Assembly: GCF_026967795.1 (NCBI RefSeq)
Contig: NZ_JAPVBH010000003.1
Location: 496,001 to 560,000 of the forward strand
Direction: 5' to 3'
DNA from: Modestobacter sp. VKM Ac-2986
GTDB lineage: Bacteria; Actinomycetota; Actinomycetes; Mycobacteriales; Geodermatophilaceae
DNA length: 64,000 bases
Numbering within the stretch: the stretch's first letter is position 1; every line of letters begins with the position of its first letter. The notes beneath the pieces are model-generated. The model did no database searches, had not been told where the DNA came from, and saw only the letters and a program-made list of their open reading frames with translations. This document shows, piece after piece, positions 1 to 8,270 of the stretch. The translations under genes were made by a program, and so were the position numbers.

Positions 1-503
1 AGCACCGGCCCGGTGACCGAGCCCAGCTTGCTGGCGATCGCGTCGAGCCCGAAGACCTCCGCCCGGGTCACCACCCCGGCCGCCTCCAGCTGCCGCCCCT
101 GCGCGGCCAGCGCGGACTCCACGGCCGGGGAGAACAGCGCCGCGGCGAAGCCCACGAGCACGGTGCCGGCGAGCACGCCGGGCAGCGAGGTGGTCAGCGC
201 CAGGACGGCGAACCCGGCGATCCGCACGGTCACGCCCACCAGCACCACCGGCCGGACGCCGAACCGGTCGGCCAGCCCGCCGCCGAGGAAGAACAGCCCC
301 TGCTGGCTGAACGTGCGCACGCCGAGCACGAGCCCGACGACGCCGCCGGCCAGCGCGAGGTCCTCGGTCAGGTGCACGGCCAGGAAGGGCACCACGAGGT
401 AGAAGCCGATGTTGAACGCCAGCTGGGAGGCCAGCAGCAGCCGCGGCACCGGCGGCAGCCGCCGGAACAGCACGGCCGGCTGCCAGCCCCGGACCCCGCT
501 CAC
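1..503 (-). CDS. MFS transporter, N-terminal part only (cut by window edge)
   Basis: Leftward reading frame that opens with GTG at 503, overlapping the TGA of the upstream ATPase as GTGA, and runs off the left edge. About 167 residues are visible. They show alternating hydrophobic segments and the cytoplasmic loop motif GGGLADRFGVRP, which matches the MFS loop 2-3 signature (GxLaDRxGrRp). This indicates a major-facilitator exporter or importer of the inner membrane; the substrate cannot be read. It is the last visible gene of the TauD-ATPase-ATPase block and is translationally coupled to it. In opine-metallophore loci an MFS exporter often accompanies a Dpp-type importer, so metallophore export is one possibility, but drug efflux is equally compatible. 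Confidence 0.85.
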   Translation of the reverse strand, partial: MSGVRGWQPAVLFRRLPPVPRLLLASQLAFNIGFYLVVPFLAVHLTEDLALAGGVVGLVLGVRTFSQQGLFFLGGGLADRFGVRPVVLVGVTVRIAGFAVLALTTSLPGVLAGTVLVGFAAALFSPAVESALAAQGRQLEAAGVVTRAEVFGLDAIASKLGSVTGPV

Positions 504-1264
504 GACGCCACCAGCCGGGGTGCGGCCTCGACCAGCGCCCGCGCCGGTGCGCTCCGCGGCGCACCGAGCACCTGCCCGACCGGCCCGGACTCCACCACCC
601 GGCCCGCGGCCAGCACCAGCACGTCGGTGCACAGCGCCGCGACCACGCCCAGGTCGTGCGAGACGACCAGCAGCGCTACCCCCTGGGCCTCCCCGACCTC
701 CTGCAGCAGCTGCACGACCTGCAGCCGGACGGCGGCGTCCAGCGCGCTCACCGGCTCGTCGGCGACCAGCACCTCGGGCCGGGGGGCCAGGGCCCGGGCC
801 AGCGCGATCCGCTGCCGCTGCCCACCGGAGAACTCGTGCGGCAACCGGCCCGCGGCGTCGGCGTCCAGCCCGACGGCGGCCAGCAGCTCGGCGACCCGGG
901 CCGCGTGGTCGCCGGGGACGCGCAGGCAGTGCAGCGGCTCGGCGATCGCGCGGCCGACCCGCATCCGCGGGTCCAGCGACCGGCCGGGGTCCTGCGGCAC
1001 CAGCTGGACGGCCCGGCGGAACTCCCGCAGCGACCGGGGCCGGCCGGGCACGACCGGGCGCCCGCGGTGGGTGACCCGGCCGGCGTCCGGGCGCTCCAGC
1101 CCGAGCAGCAGACGGGTCAGCGTGGACTTGCCCGCGCCGGACTCCCCCACGACCGCGAGCCGCCGGCCCGCGCGCAGCTCCAGGCCGACGCCGTCCAGGG
1201 CCGGGGACGCGGTGCGCGGGTACCGGCGGGTGAGCCCGTGCGCGGCCAGCAGCACCTCGCTCAC
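500..1264 (-). CDS. ABC transporter ATP-binding protein, DppF/OppF-like
   Basis: 254-residue ATPase of the peptide/nickel/opine importer class. Walker A is GESGAGKST (about residues 40-48), the signature is FSGGQ (145-149) and Walker B is VLVADEP (165-171), followed by the switch histidine in VVSHDLG. The QDP-SLDPR stretch of the Q-loop region is typical of DppF/OppF proteins. The GTG start at 1264 overlaps the stop of the preceding ATPase (GTGA), so the two are coupled and probably form a heterodimer under a membrane permease. No permease lies on this strand within the window. It either uses the fused permease encoded divergently at 6224-7984 or one beyond the left edge. Confidence 0.92.
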   Translation of the reverse strand: MSEVLLAAHGLTRRYPRTASPALDGVGLELRAGRRLAVVGESGAGKSTLTRLLLGLERPDAGRVTHRGRPVVPGRPRSLREFRRAVQLVPQDPGRSLDPRMRVGRAIAEPLHCLRVPGDHAARVAELLAAVGLDADAAGRLPHEFSGGQRQRIALARALAPRPEVLVADEPVSALDAAVRLQVVQLLQEVGEAQGVALLVVSHDLGVVAALCTDVLVLAAGRVVESGPVGQVLGAPRSAPARALVEAAPRLVAS

Positions 1265-2088
1265 CGGGCACCTCCCGGCAGCGGAGGGCTCAGTGCGACG
1301 GTGGCCTCGACCAGCGCGCGGACCACCGGCTGCGGGTCGGCGAGCACCTGCGGCAGCGGCCCGTCGGCGAGCAGCCGCCCCGCACCGAGCACCAGCAGCC
1401 GGTCGCAGGTGGTGGCCGCGGCGGCCAGGTCGTGGGTGACGAGCAGCAGCGCCGTGCCGCGGTCCCGGGTGGCCGCGCCCAGGGTGCCGAGCACGCCGGC
1501 CTGGACGGTGCCGTCGAGGGCGGACGTCGGCTCGTCGGCCAGCAGCAGCGCCGGGTCGCAGGCCAGCGCCATCGCCAGCGCGGCCCGCTGCCGCTGCCCG
1601 CCGGAGAGCTGGACGGGGAACCGGCGGGCCGTGCCGGCCGGCAGCCGCAGCTCGGTCAGCAGCGTCTCGACCCTGGCCGCCGCCGCACGCCGGCCGAGCC
1701 CGGCCCGGCGCAGCGGCGCCGCCACCTGCCGGCCCACCCGCACCTGCGGGTTGAGCGAGGTGCCCGGGTCCTGCGGCACCAGCGCGGACACCCGGCCGCG
1801 CAGCCCTGCGAGCACCCGCTCGGAGGCACCGACCAGCTCGGTGCCGCCCACCCGCACGCTGCCGGTCACGACGGCGCCGGGCGGCAGCAGCCCGAGCAGG
1901 GCCAGCCCGGTCAGGGTCTTCCCGGCCCCGGAGGCACCCACCAGCGCCACCCGCTCCCCGGCCGCCAGCGTGAAGCCGACCCCGCTCACCAGGGCCCGCC
2001 CGCCGACGGAGACGGTCAGGTCGCGGACCTCGACCAGGGGTGCGGGGCCCACCGGTGGTGCCGGGTCCGCCAGGGTTGCCGGGCTCAC
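1261..2088 (-). CDS. ABC transporter ATP-binding protein, DppD/OppD-like
   Basis: 275-residue ATPase. I chose the GTG at 2088 because it overlaps the TGA of the TauD-like gene as GTGA, and because the longer upstream frame is only a shadow of that gene. Walker A is GASGAGKT, the signature [11 protein letters not shown], Walker B LLLADEPTSALD and the H-loop VTHDLA. The sequence QDPGTSLNPQ and the pairing with a DppF-like partner mark it as the D subunit of a peptide/nickel/opine importer. It is paralogous to the rightward ATPase at 3078-3881, so the locus carries two complete D/F pairs back to back. Confidence 0.92.
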   Translation of the reverse strand: MSPATLADPAPPVGPAPLVEVRDLTVSVGGRALVSGVGFTLAAGERVALVGASGAGKTLTGLALLGLLPPGAVVTGSVRVGGTELVGASERVLAGLRGRVSALVPQDPGTSLNPQVRVGRQVAAPLRRAGLGRRAAAARVETLLTELRLPAGTARRFPVQLSGGQRQRAALAMALACDPALLLADEPTSALDGTVQAGVLGTLGAATRDRGTALLLVTHDLAAAATTCDRLLVLGAGRLLADGPLPQVLADPQPVVRALVEATVALSPPLPGGAR

Positions 2089-2894
2089 CAGGCGTCGGCG
2101 GTGAGCACGGTCAGCACGTCCATGTCGCGCCGTCCGGTGAAGCCGTCCCGGCCGTGCAGCAGCCGGTGGTTGTCCACGACGAGCACCTCGCCGGCGTCCA
2201 GCCGGAAGCGGGGGGTCACCTCGGTGACGGTGGCCAGCACGTCGGCCCACAGGTCCAGGCACGCGTCGTGCCCGGCCGCGCCGGGGTCGCGGGGCGCGGG
2301 CACCGCGGTCTCGCTGTGCCGGACGACCCGGCGGCCGGAGCGGGTGTGCTCGACGAGCCGGCGCACCAGCGGGGTGCGCGGCACCTCGCGCGGCGGGTCG
2401 ACCCAGCCGCCGAAGTAGTCGACCTCGACGCCGGTGAGGAAGGCGTGCAGCTCCGGCAGGCCGTCGGCCAGCGCGTCGAGGAGCGCGTAGCCGTCGACGA
2501 GGAAGGAGTCCCCGCCCACGGCTGCGGGGTGCACGCAGCGCTGCAGCAGCCCGTCCTCGTGCAGCGAGCGCAGGTCGACCCGGGTGCCGTGGTCGTCGAC
2601 GACGACGTACGCGCCGTCGCTGTGCAGGGCGAGCAGCTCACCGGCGGTCTGCCGCAGCGGGCGGACGGTGAACAGCTGGCGGAGCCGGTCGCCCCAGACC
2701 TGGGCGGCGACGACCGGGAGCGCCTCGGGACCGGGTCCGGGCTCGGCGAGGACCACCGCGCCGTCCCGCGCCAGCAGCGCACCGGCCTCGGCCGCCGACG
2801 CCCGCTCGGGCACCACGCCGGTGCCACGGACGAGGTCGGTCAGCTCGGCGCGGACGGCGCCGATGCGCCGGCCGGACGGGGAGCGGTGGGCCAC
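2085..2894 (-). CDS. TauD/TfdA-like Fe(II)/2-oxoglutarate dioxygenase
   Basis: 269 residues; GTG start with a GGAGG sequence just upstream. The fold family is the clavaminate synthase-like/TauD dioxygenases, which hydroxylate or cleave small molecules with Fe(II), O2 and 2-oxoglutarate. The likely metal ligands are the His and Asp of LHSDGAY (about residues 90-97) and the His in NHRLLHGR (about 240-247), followed by an arginine that would bind 2-oxoglutarate. Short for the family but apparently complete. It is the first gene of the leftward block and is coupled to two Dpp-type ATPases. It may modify the ligand those proteins move, for example a metallophore or amino-acid derivative; the substrate is not deducible. 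Confidence 0.82.
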   Translation of the reverse strand: MAHRSPSGRRIGAVRAELTDLVRGTGVVPERASAAEAGALLARDGAVVLAEPGPGPEALPVVAAQVWGDRLRQLFTVRPLRQTAGELLALHSDGAYVVVDDHGTRVDLRSLHEDGLLQRCVHPAAVGGDSFLVDGYALLDALADGLPELHAFLTGVEVDYFGGWVDPPREVPRTPLVRRLVEHTRSGRRVVRHSETAVPAPRDPGAAGHDACLDLWADVLATVTEVTPRFRLDAGEVLVVDNHRLLHGRDGFTGRRDMDVLTVLTADAW

Positions 2895-2967
2895 GGGTAC
2901 CTCCGGGATCAGGTGCCGCGCCGGTCGGCGCGGCGGCGGGGCGGACCCGCGCCGCAGGGCACGCTAT

Positions 2968-2982
2968 TGCAACTGGTTTGCA
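2968..2982. promoter_or_regulatory. inverted repeat TGCAA-N5-TTGCA in the divergent promoter region
   Basis: Perfect 5-bp arms around CTGGT in the 183-bp gap between the leftward TauD block and the rightward ABC operon. The gap is AT-richer at this point than anything around it. Its place suggests a binding site for a regulator of the leftward promoter, but no regulator gene is adjacent and the family cannot be named. Confidence 0.45.
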
Positions 2983-3070
2983 GCAGAGCGACCGGGTGGT
3001 GGCCGGCCGGTGACGGTCCGGGCGGGTCGGGCACCCCCGACCCGGCCGCGGCGGCCGATCGACGGTCGCC

Positions 3071-3096
3071 TACGGTCATGACAATGATTACCGCTA
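3071..3096 (+). promoter_or_regulatory. promoter with Zur-like half site overlapping the start of the ABC operon
   Basis: TACGGT at 3071-3076 resembles a -10 hexamer and lies 7 nt before the second in-frame ATG (3084), as in leaderless actinobacterial transcripts. TGACAATGATT at 3079-3089 matches the left arm and centre of the Zur box found at 9280-9294, but the right arm is not conserved. The wider stretch 3074-3092 is an imperfect dyad (GGTCAT to ATTACC). Zinc control of this transporter is therefore possible but weakly supported. Confidence 0.4.
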
Positions 3097-3881
3097 CACC
3101 GGACGGTGCGGAGGCCCTGTCCCTCGTCGGGCTCTCCGTGCGACTGGGCGGCGTCCCGGTCCTGCGCGACGTGCACCTCACCGTCGGCGCCACCGAGCGG
3201 GTCGCGCTGATCGGTGCCTCGGGGTCGGGGAAGTCGCTCACCGCCGGCGCGGTGCTCGGCGTCCTGCCGGCCGGCGCGGAGCTCTCCGGGCGGGTGCTGG
3301 TGGGCGGGGTGGACGTGACCGGCGTGCACCCGGTGCGCCGTCCTGCGGCCGGCCGGGTGGCCACGGTCGGCCAGGATCCCGCCGCGGCGCTCAACCCGCT
3401 CGTCCCCGTGGGCGCCCAGCTCGCCCTGCCGCTGCGGCACCGCGGGCTGCGGGGCCGGGAGCTGGACCGGGAGCGCGCCGGGCTGCTCGCCTCGGTCGGC
3501 CTCACCGACGCCCGGGTGCTGCACAGCGCCCCCGGCGAGCTGTCCGGCGGTCAGCGGCAGCGGGTGTGCATCGCGATGGCGCTGGCCTCGCGGGCCGGGC
3601 TGCTGGTCGCCGACGAGCCCACGACCGCTCTCGACCTGGTCACCCAGGCGCAGGTCGTCACCGTCCTGCGGGAGGGCACCCGGGGCAGCGGGCTGCTGTT
3701 CATCACCCACGACCTGTCGGTGGCCGCCGCGCTCTGCGACCGCGCGGTGGTGCTGCACCACGGCGCCGTCGTCGAGGACGCCCCGGTCGCCCGGCTGCTG
3801 TCCGCACCGCAGCACGAGCAGACCGCCGCACTGGTCGCCGCCGCCCGCGCCGGCACGCTCCCGGTCGGGGCGCCCGCGTGA
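3078..3881 (+). CDS. ABC transporter ATP-binding protein, DppD/OppD-like
   Basis: 267 residues from ATG 3078; ATG 3084 is an equally good start if the mRNA is leaderless. Walker A GASGSGKS, signature LSGGQRQRV, Walker [13 protein letters not shown] and switch ITHDLS are all present. First gene of a rightward operon encoding a complete peptide/nickel/opine-type importer: this D subunit, an F subunit (overlap GTGA), a lipoprotein and a fused permease. It energises uptake from the cytoplasmic face of the membrane. The longer frame reaching back to 2040 is the shadow of the TauD-like gene. Confidence 0.92.
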   Translation: MTMITATPDGAEALSLVGLSVRLGGVPVLRDVHLTVGATERVALIGASGSGKSLTAGAVLGVLPAGAELSGRVLVGGVDVTGVHPVRRPAAGRVATVGQDPAAALNPLVPVGAQLALPLRHRGLRGRELDRERAGLLASVGLTDARVLHSAPGELSGGQRQRVCIAMALASRAGLLVADEPTTALDLVTQAQVVTVLREGTRGSGLLFITHDLSVAAALCDRAVVLHHGAVVEDAPVARLLSAPQHEQTAALVAAARAGTLPVGAPA

Positions 3882-4669
3882 GCGCGCCGGTGACGCTGGT
3901 CGCGACCGGCCTGGAGCGCCGGTACCCGCTCCCCCGGCACCGGCCGTGGCAGCAGCGGGAGGCCGTCCCGGCGCTGCGCGGGGTCGACCTGCACGTCGCC
4001 CCCGGCGAGCGGGTGGGCCTGGTCGGCACCTCGGGGTCGGGCAAGTCCACGCTGCTGCGCTGCCTGCTCGGGCTCGAGTCCCCCGACGCCGGCACCGTGA
4101 CCGTCGCCGGCCGACCGGTCCGGCCGGGCACCACCGCCTCGCTGCGCTGGTACCGCCGGCTGGTCCAGTACGTCCCGCAGGACCCGGCGGGGTCGCTGGA
4201 CCCGCGGGCCACCGTCCGCGAGCTGGTCACCGTCCCGCTGCGCGCCCTGCAGGTGCCCGGCGACCACGAGGCGGCGGTGTCCACCGCGCTGGCGCGGGTC
4301 GGTCTCGACCCGGAACTGGCCGGCCGCCGTCCCGGCGAGCTGTCCGGCGGGCAGGCCCAGCGGGTCGCCCTGGCCCGCGCCCTGGCCCCAGGGCCGGCGC
4401 TGCTGCTGGCCGACGAGCCGGTCAGCGGGCTGGACCTGCCGGTGCGCGACCAGGTGGTCGCCGTGCTCACCGAGCTGTCCACCACCCAGGGCCTGGGCCT
4501 GCTGCTGGTCTCCCACGACCTGGCCGTCGTGGCCCGGCTCTGCGACCGCACCGTCGTCCTCGGCGACGGGCTGGTCGTGGAGGACCGGCCCACGACCGAG
4601 CTGCTCACCCGGCCCCGGCACCCGCTGACGCGGGAGCTGGTCGCCGCCGTCCCCACGCTCCCCGCCTGA
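3878..4669 (+). CDS. ABC transporter ATP-binding protein, DppF/OppF-like
   Basis: 263 residues starting at GTG 3878, which overlaps the TGA of the previous gene. Walker [10 protein letters not shown], signature LSGGQAQRV, Walker [13 protein letters not shown] and H-loop VSHDLA are intact. The [10 protein letters not shown] segment is typical of DppF. Only about 30 nt separate it from the binding-protein gene. It should form the heterodimeric motor with the preceding ATPase for the fused permease at 6224-7984. Confidence 0.92.
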   Translation: MSAPVTLVATGLERRYPLPRHRPWQQREAVPALRGVDLHVAPGERVGLVGTSGSGKSTLLRCLLGLESPDAGTVTVAGRPVRPGTTASLRWYRRLVQYVPQDPAGSLDPRATVRELVTVPLRALQVPGDHEAAVSTALARVGLDPELAGRRPGELSGGQAQRVALARALAPGPALLLADEPVSGLDLPVRDQVVAVLTELSTTQGLGLLLVSHDLAVVARLCDRTVVLGDGLVVEDRPTTELLTRPRHPLTRELVAAVPTLPA

Positions 4670-4701
4670 CCGACCGCACGTCCCCCACGGAGAACAGGAC
4701 C

Positions 4702-6219
4702 ATGTCCCCCACCCGCACCACCCGCGCCCTCGTGGCCGGCACCGCCGTCGTCCTGCTCACCTCCGGCTGCTTCGGCGGCTCGACGAACAGCACCGCCACC
4801 GGCAGCACCGCTGCCGGGGACGGCAGCCGGGTCTCGCTGGCCATGCTGCAGCCGCCCCGCTCCGGGCTGAACCCGCTGACCGACGACGCCTTCAAGCTCT
4901 CCCGCTGGAGCACCGCCGAGACCCTGGTCGTGCTGGACGCCGACGGCATCGCCCAGCCGGCGCTGGCCACCGCGTGGACCCAGACCGACGACCTCACCTG
5001 GCGCTTCACCGTCCGCGAGGGCGTGCAGTTCCACGACGGGACCGCGCTGACCGCCGAGCAGGCCGCGGCCGCGCTGACGGCCGCGACCCAGGCGTCGCCG
5101 AAGCCGCGCATCCTGGACGGGGTCGAGCTGACCGCGGTCGCCGAGGGCACCGACGTCGTCGTCACCACCGCGGTGCCCGACCCGCTGGTGCCGCAGCGGC
5201 TGTCCAGCCCGCAGCTGGCGGTGCTCGCCGCGGCCGCCTACGGCGCCGACGGCCGGGTCGACCCGGTCGGCCACGGCACCGGCCCGTTCGAGCTGGTCGC
5301 CGTCGACGGCACCTCCGGCGCCACCCTGGACCGCTTCGACGGGTACTGGGGCGACCGCGCGGCCGCCGCCGGCATCGACGTGGCCTTCGTGCCCGACGGC
5401 ACCGCGCGGGCTGCGGCGCTGCGCACCGGCACCGCCGACGTCGTCGAGGCGGTGCCGGTCTCCCAGGCCGGGCTGATCGAGCCGGAGCTGGTGCACGAGG
5501 TCCCCATGCCGCGCACCAACACCCTGTACCTGAACACGGGGTCCGGCCCGTTCGCCGACCCGGCGGTGCGGGCCGCCGCCGCGGCCGCGGTGCAGCGGGC
5601 GACCATCGTGGAGACCGTCTACGAGGGCCGCGCCGACATCGCCGAGGGTCTGCTGGGCCCCGCGCTCCCCTGGGCCGCCGGTCTGCGCGACGCCGCGCCG
5701 GCACCGGCGGCGTCCCCGGTGCCGGCCGGCACGACGATCACGCTGGGCACCTTCACCGACCGGGCCGAGCTGCCCGAGGTCGCCGTCCTGCTCGAGCAGC
5801 AGCTCGAGGCGGCCGGCTTCACCGTCGAGCAGGACGTGCGGGAGTACGCCTTCATCGAGGCCGACGCCCTGGCCGGTGCCTTCGACGCCTTCATCCTGTC
5901 CCGCGCCACGGTGCTGGACTCCGGTGACCCGGTGGCCTACCTGTTCAGCGACTTCGCCTGCGAGGGGTCGTTCAACATCGCCCAGCTCTGCGACCCGGCC
6001 GTGGACGCCGCGCTGGAGAAGGCCGCCGCGGCGACGCCCGGACCGGAGCGCCAGCAGGCGGTCATCGCCGCGGAGCGCGCTGTCCTGGACTCCGGCGCCG
6101 CGGTGCCGATGCTGCACGAGCGCGTCATCCAGGGTGAGGCGGCCGGGGTCTCCGGCGCCGTCCGCGACCCGCGGGAGCGGGCGCTGATCACCACCGGCAC
6201 CACCGTCGACGAGGGCTGA
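4702..6219 (+). CDS. ABC transporter substrate-binding lipoprotein, family 5 (DppA/OppA/NikA class)
   Basis: 505 residues. The N-terminus has two arginines, a hydrophobic stretch and the lipobox LTSGC with Cys23 as the lipidation site, so the mature protein is anchored outside the membrane. The body has the usual SBP_bac_5 features: an early TAETLVVLD-like segment, FTVREGVQFHDGT, and a C-terminal region rich in short acidic helices. Known ligands of the family are oligopeptides, nickel complexes and opine metallophores such as staphylopine. It lies 32 nt after the ATPase and 4 nt before the permease, so it is the extracytoplasmic receptor of this importer. Confidence 0.92.
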   Translation: MSPTRTTRALVAGTAVVLLTSGCFGGSTNSTATGSTAAGDGSRVSLAMLQPPRSGLNPLTDDAFKLSRWSTAETLVVLDADGIAQPALATAWTQTDDLTWRFTVREGVQFHDGTALTAEQAAAALTAATQASPKPRILDGVELTAVAEGTDVVVTTAVPDPLVPQRLSSPQLAVLAAAAYGADGRVDPVGHGTGPFELVAVDGTSGATLDRFDGYWGDRAAAAGIDVAFVPDGTARAAALRTGTADVVEAVPVSQAGLIEPELVHEVPMPRTNTLYLNTGSGPFADPAVRAAAAAAVQRATIVETVYEGRADIAEGLLGPALPWAAGLRDAAPAPAASPVPAGTTITLGTFTDRAELPEVAVLLEQQLEAAGFTVEQDVREYAFIEADALAGAFDAFILSRATVLDSGDPVAYLFSDFACEGSFNIAQLCDPAVDAALEKAAAATPGPERQQAVIAAERAVLDSGAAVPMLHERVIQGEAAGVSGAVRDPRERALITTGTTVDEG

Positions 6220-6223
6220 CCCG

Positions 6224-7984
6224 GTGCGGCGTCGAGGACGGGTGACCGCGCTGTCCCGGCTGGCCACCGTCCTCGGCGTCGTGGCGCTGATCGGGGTGCT
6301 GCCGTGGCTGTCCGGGCGCAGCCCCGAGCTGTCGGTGCTGCGGGCGCGCTCGGCCGAGCAGGAGGCCACCCCGGAGGCGCTCGCGGCCGTCCGCGCCGAG
6401 CTGGGCCTGGACGCCGGCCCGCTCGGGCTGCTCGGGCACTGGGTGTCCGGGCTGTTCCGGGGCGACCTGGGCACCTCGTGGATCTCCGGCGGACCGGTCG
6501 GCCCCGGGCTGGTCGAGGCGCTCGGGGTGTCGGTGACCCTGATGACGTGCGCCCTGGTCGTCGCGCTGGTCACCGCGACGCTGCTGTGTCTGCCGGTGCT
6601 GCGCCGGGTGGGCCGCGGCCGGCCCGGGCGCACCGGCGGGGTGGCCGGTGCGGCGCTGACCGCGCTGCCGGAGTTCCTGCTGGCCTCGGTGCTGCTGCTG
6701 GTCGGCGCGGTCTGGCTGGGCTGGTTCGCCCCCTACGGGTGGACCGGCCCGGCCTCGGCGGTGCTGCCGGCGCTGGCGATGGGCCTGCCGGCGGGCGGGC
6801 TGATCGGCCGGCTGGTCGCCGACGGGCTCGCCGTCACCGCCACCGAGCGGTGGGTGACCACCTGGCAGGTGGCGGGCGCCTCCACCGGGCAGGTCGCCCG
6901 CGCCCTGGTCCGCCGCACGCTGCCGGCGCTGACCACCCAGGTGGCGCTGGTGCTCGTCGGCCTGACCGGTGGCGCCGTCGCCGTCGAGCAGGTGTTCGCG
7001 ATCCCGGGTCTGGGCCGGGCGGTGCTGGGTGCGGCGGAGTCGCAGGACCTGCCCACCCTGCAGGCCGGGATGCTGCTCCTGCTGGGGGTGTCCGCGGTCT
7101 TCGGCGGGCTCGCGGCGCTGACCCGGGCGCTGCTGCTGGGCCGGGCGCTGCGCACCGGCAGCGTGCCGGTGCCCGCCCCGGTGTCCACCACCCGCCGGCG
7201 CGACTGGCTGCTGCCGGGTGCCATGGCGGCGCTGCTGCTGGCCGTCGTGGCCGCCGGGCTCGGCCGCGACCCGCTCACCTCCGCGCACCCCCGGCTGGCC
7301 ACCCCCAGCCTCGCGCTGCCCTTCGGCGCCGACGCCAGCGGACGCGACCTGCTGGCCCGGGTGGCGCACGGCGCGGTGCAGACGGTCGGGACGGCGGCGC
7401 TCGTCGTGGTGGCGACCCTGGTCGTCGGCGTCCTCGTCGGGCTGCTGTCGCGCGCGTCGGTCGGGCCGGTGGAGGTCGCCAACGCCGCACCCCCGGTGAT
7501 CGTCGGCGTGCTGGTGGCCGCGGCGCTGGGCACCTCGCAGGCCGGTGCCGCGCTGGCCGTGGCGCTGGTGTCCTGGGCGCCCATCGCGGCGTACGTGGCC
7601 GCCGCGTCGGAGGAGGTCCGTCGCCAGCGCCACGTCACCGTACTGCCGGTGCTCGGCTTGGGTCCGGCCGCGGTCACCTGGCGGTACGTCGTCCCGGCCG
7701 TGCTGCCCGCCGCCGCCCGCAACGCGGTGCTGCGGCTGCCGGGCATCGCCCTGGCCCTGGCGGCGCTGGGCTTCCTGGGCCTGGGGCCGACCCCGCCGCA
7801 GCCGGAGTGGGGTCTGCTGCTGGCCGAGGGCATGCCCTACGTCGAGCGGGCGCCGTGGGCGGTGCTGGCCCCGACCGGCGCGCTGGTGTTGACCGCAGTG
7901 CTGGCGGTGTCACTGTCCGGCTTGAGCTGGCGCCGCGCTCCACGGCCGGCACCGGTCACCGAGCACCCGCTCCCCGTCGGCTGA
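6224..7984 (+). CDS. fused ABC permease (DppB-like plus DppC-like halves in one chain)
   Basis: 586 residues from GTG 6224. The first half (about 1-315) resembles DppB, with a short periplasmic loop, then a permease core carrying the EAA-type loop around TTWQVAGASTGQVARAL and a GLGRAV-like motif. The second half (about 330-570) resembles DppC: FGADASGRDLLARV early, and a second EAA-type loop near RYVVPAVLPAAARNAV. In most bacteria these are two genes; here no stop or start separates them and the linker is a short proline/threonine segment. The operon ends here: a hairpin follows 14 nt later. Confidence 0.9.
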   Translation: MRRRGRVTALSRLATVLGVVALIGVLPWLSGRSPELSVLRARSAEQEATPEALAAVRAELGLDAGPLGLLGHWVSGLFRGDLGTSWISGGPVGPGLVEALGVSVTLMTCALVVALVTATLLCLPVLRRVGRGRPGRTGGVAGAALTALPEFLLASVLLLVGAVWLGWFAPYGWTGPASAVLPALAMGLPAGGLIGRLVADGLAVTATERWVTTWQVAGASTGQVARALVRRTLPALTTQVALVLVGLTGGAVAVEQVFAIPGLGRAVLGAAESQDLPTLQAGMLLLLGVSAVFGGLAALTRALLLGRALRTGSVPVPAPVSTTRRRDWLLPGAMAALLLAVVAAGLGRDPLTSAHPRLATPSLALPFGADASGRDLLARVAHGAVQTVGTAALVVVATLVVGVLVGLLSRASVGPVEVANAAPPVIVGVLVAAALGTSQAGAALAVALVSWAPIAAYVAAASEEVRRQRHVTVLPVLGLGPAAVTWRYVVPAVLPAAARNAVLRLPGIALALAALGFLGLGPTPPQPEWGLLLAEGMPYVERAPWAVLAPTGALVLTAVLAVSLSGLSWRRAPRPAPVTEHPLPVG

Positions 7985-7997
7985 GCCCGACGGCCGC

Positions 7998-8033
7998 CCC
8001 CGAGGGCGGAAGTGGCCACTTTCGCCCTCGGGG
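7998..8033. terminator. 18-bp hairpin, likely bidirectional terminator; copy A of a shared palindrome
   Basis: Arms pair 17 of 18 bases (one G-T) with no loop. The centre AAGTGGCCACTT is shared with the hairpin at 11369-11412. It lies between the convergent permease and the ribosomal-protein operon. No T-run follows. Confidence 0.75.
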
Positions 8034-8080
8034 ACCGCACCGGGGTGGCGGCAGCCGCGCGGACGTCGTCCCGCAGCCGC

Positions 8081-8215
8081 TCAGCGCTTGGCGGCCCGGG
8101 CGTCGCGGCGGCGCTCGGCACGGTTGCGCCGGTCGGGCTGACCGGGGACCGCCGGGGTGGCCGGCGTGGTCGCGGGGGCGGCACTGCAGCCGCGCGGGGA
8201 ACAGCAGTCGGACAC
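8081..8215 (-). CDS. 44-residue cysteine-containing basic peptide at the end of the Zur operon
   Basis: Reading frame from GTG 8215, with AGGAG seven nt upstream, to TGA 8081. The peptide begins VSDCCSPRGCS, followed by an alanine/proline/threonine linker and a strongly basic end (RRNRAERRRDARAAKR). Three cysteines within the first ten residues could bind a metal. The basic tail suggests RNA or ribosome contact. I do not recognise the family. It lies 55 nt after the S18 gene and would be the last gene of the zinc-starvation operon, which makes a cysteine cluster striking because its neighbours have lost theirs. Alternative: a spurious frame, but the ribosome-binding site argues against this. 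Confidence 0.6.
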   Translation of the reverse strand: MSDCCSPRGCSAAPATTPATPAVPGQPDRRNRAERRRDARAAKR

Positions 8216-8270
8216 GGGTCTCTCCTCGGGTACGGGGCTCCGGGGTGGGCGGGCCCACCCCGGAGCGGGC

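Noticed and set aside
3703-6633. 976-residue open frame on the minus strand across the ABC operon
   Set aside because: It is antisense to three genes with intact motifs. Its composition is the Arg/Gly/Gln-rich type produced by reading GC-rich coding DNA backwards.
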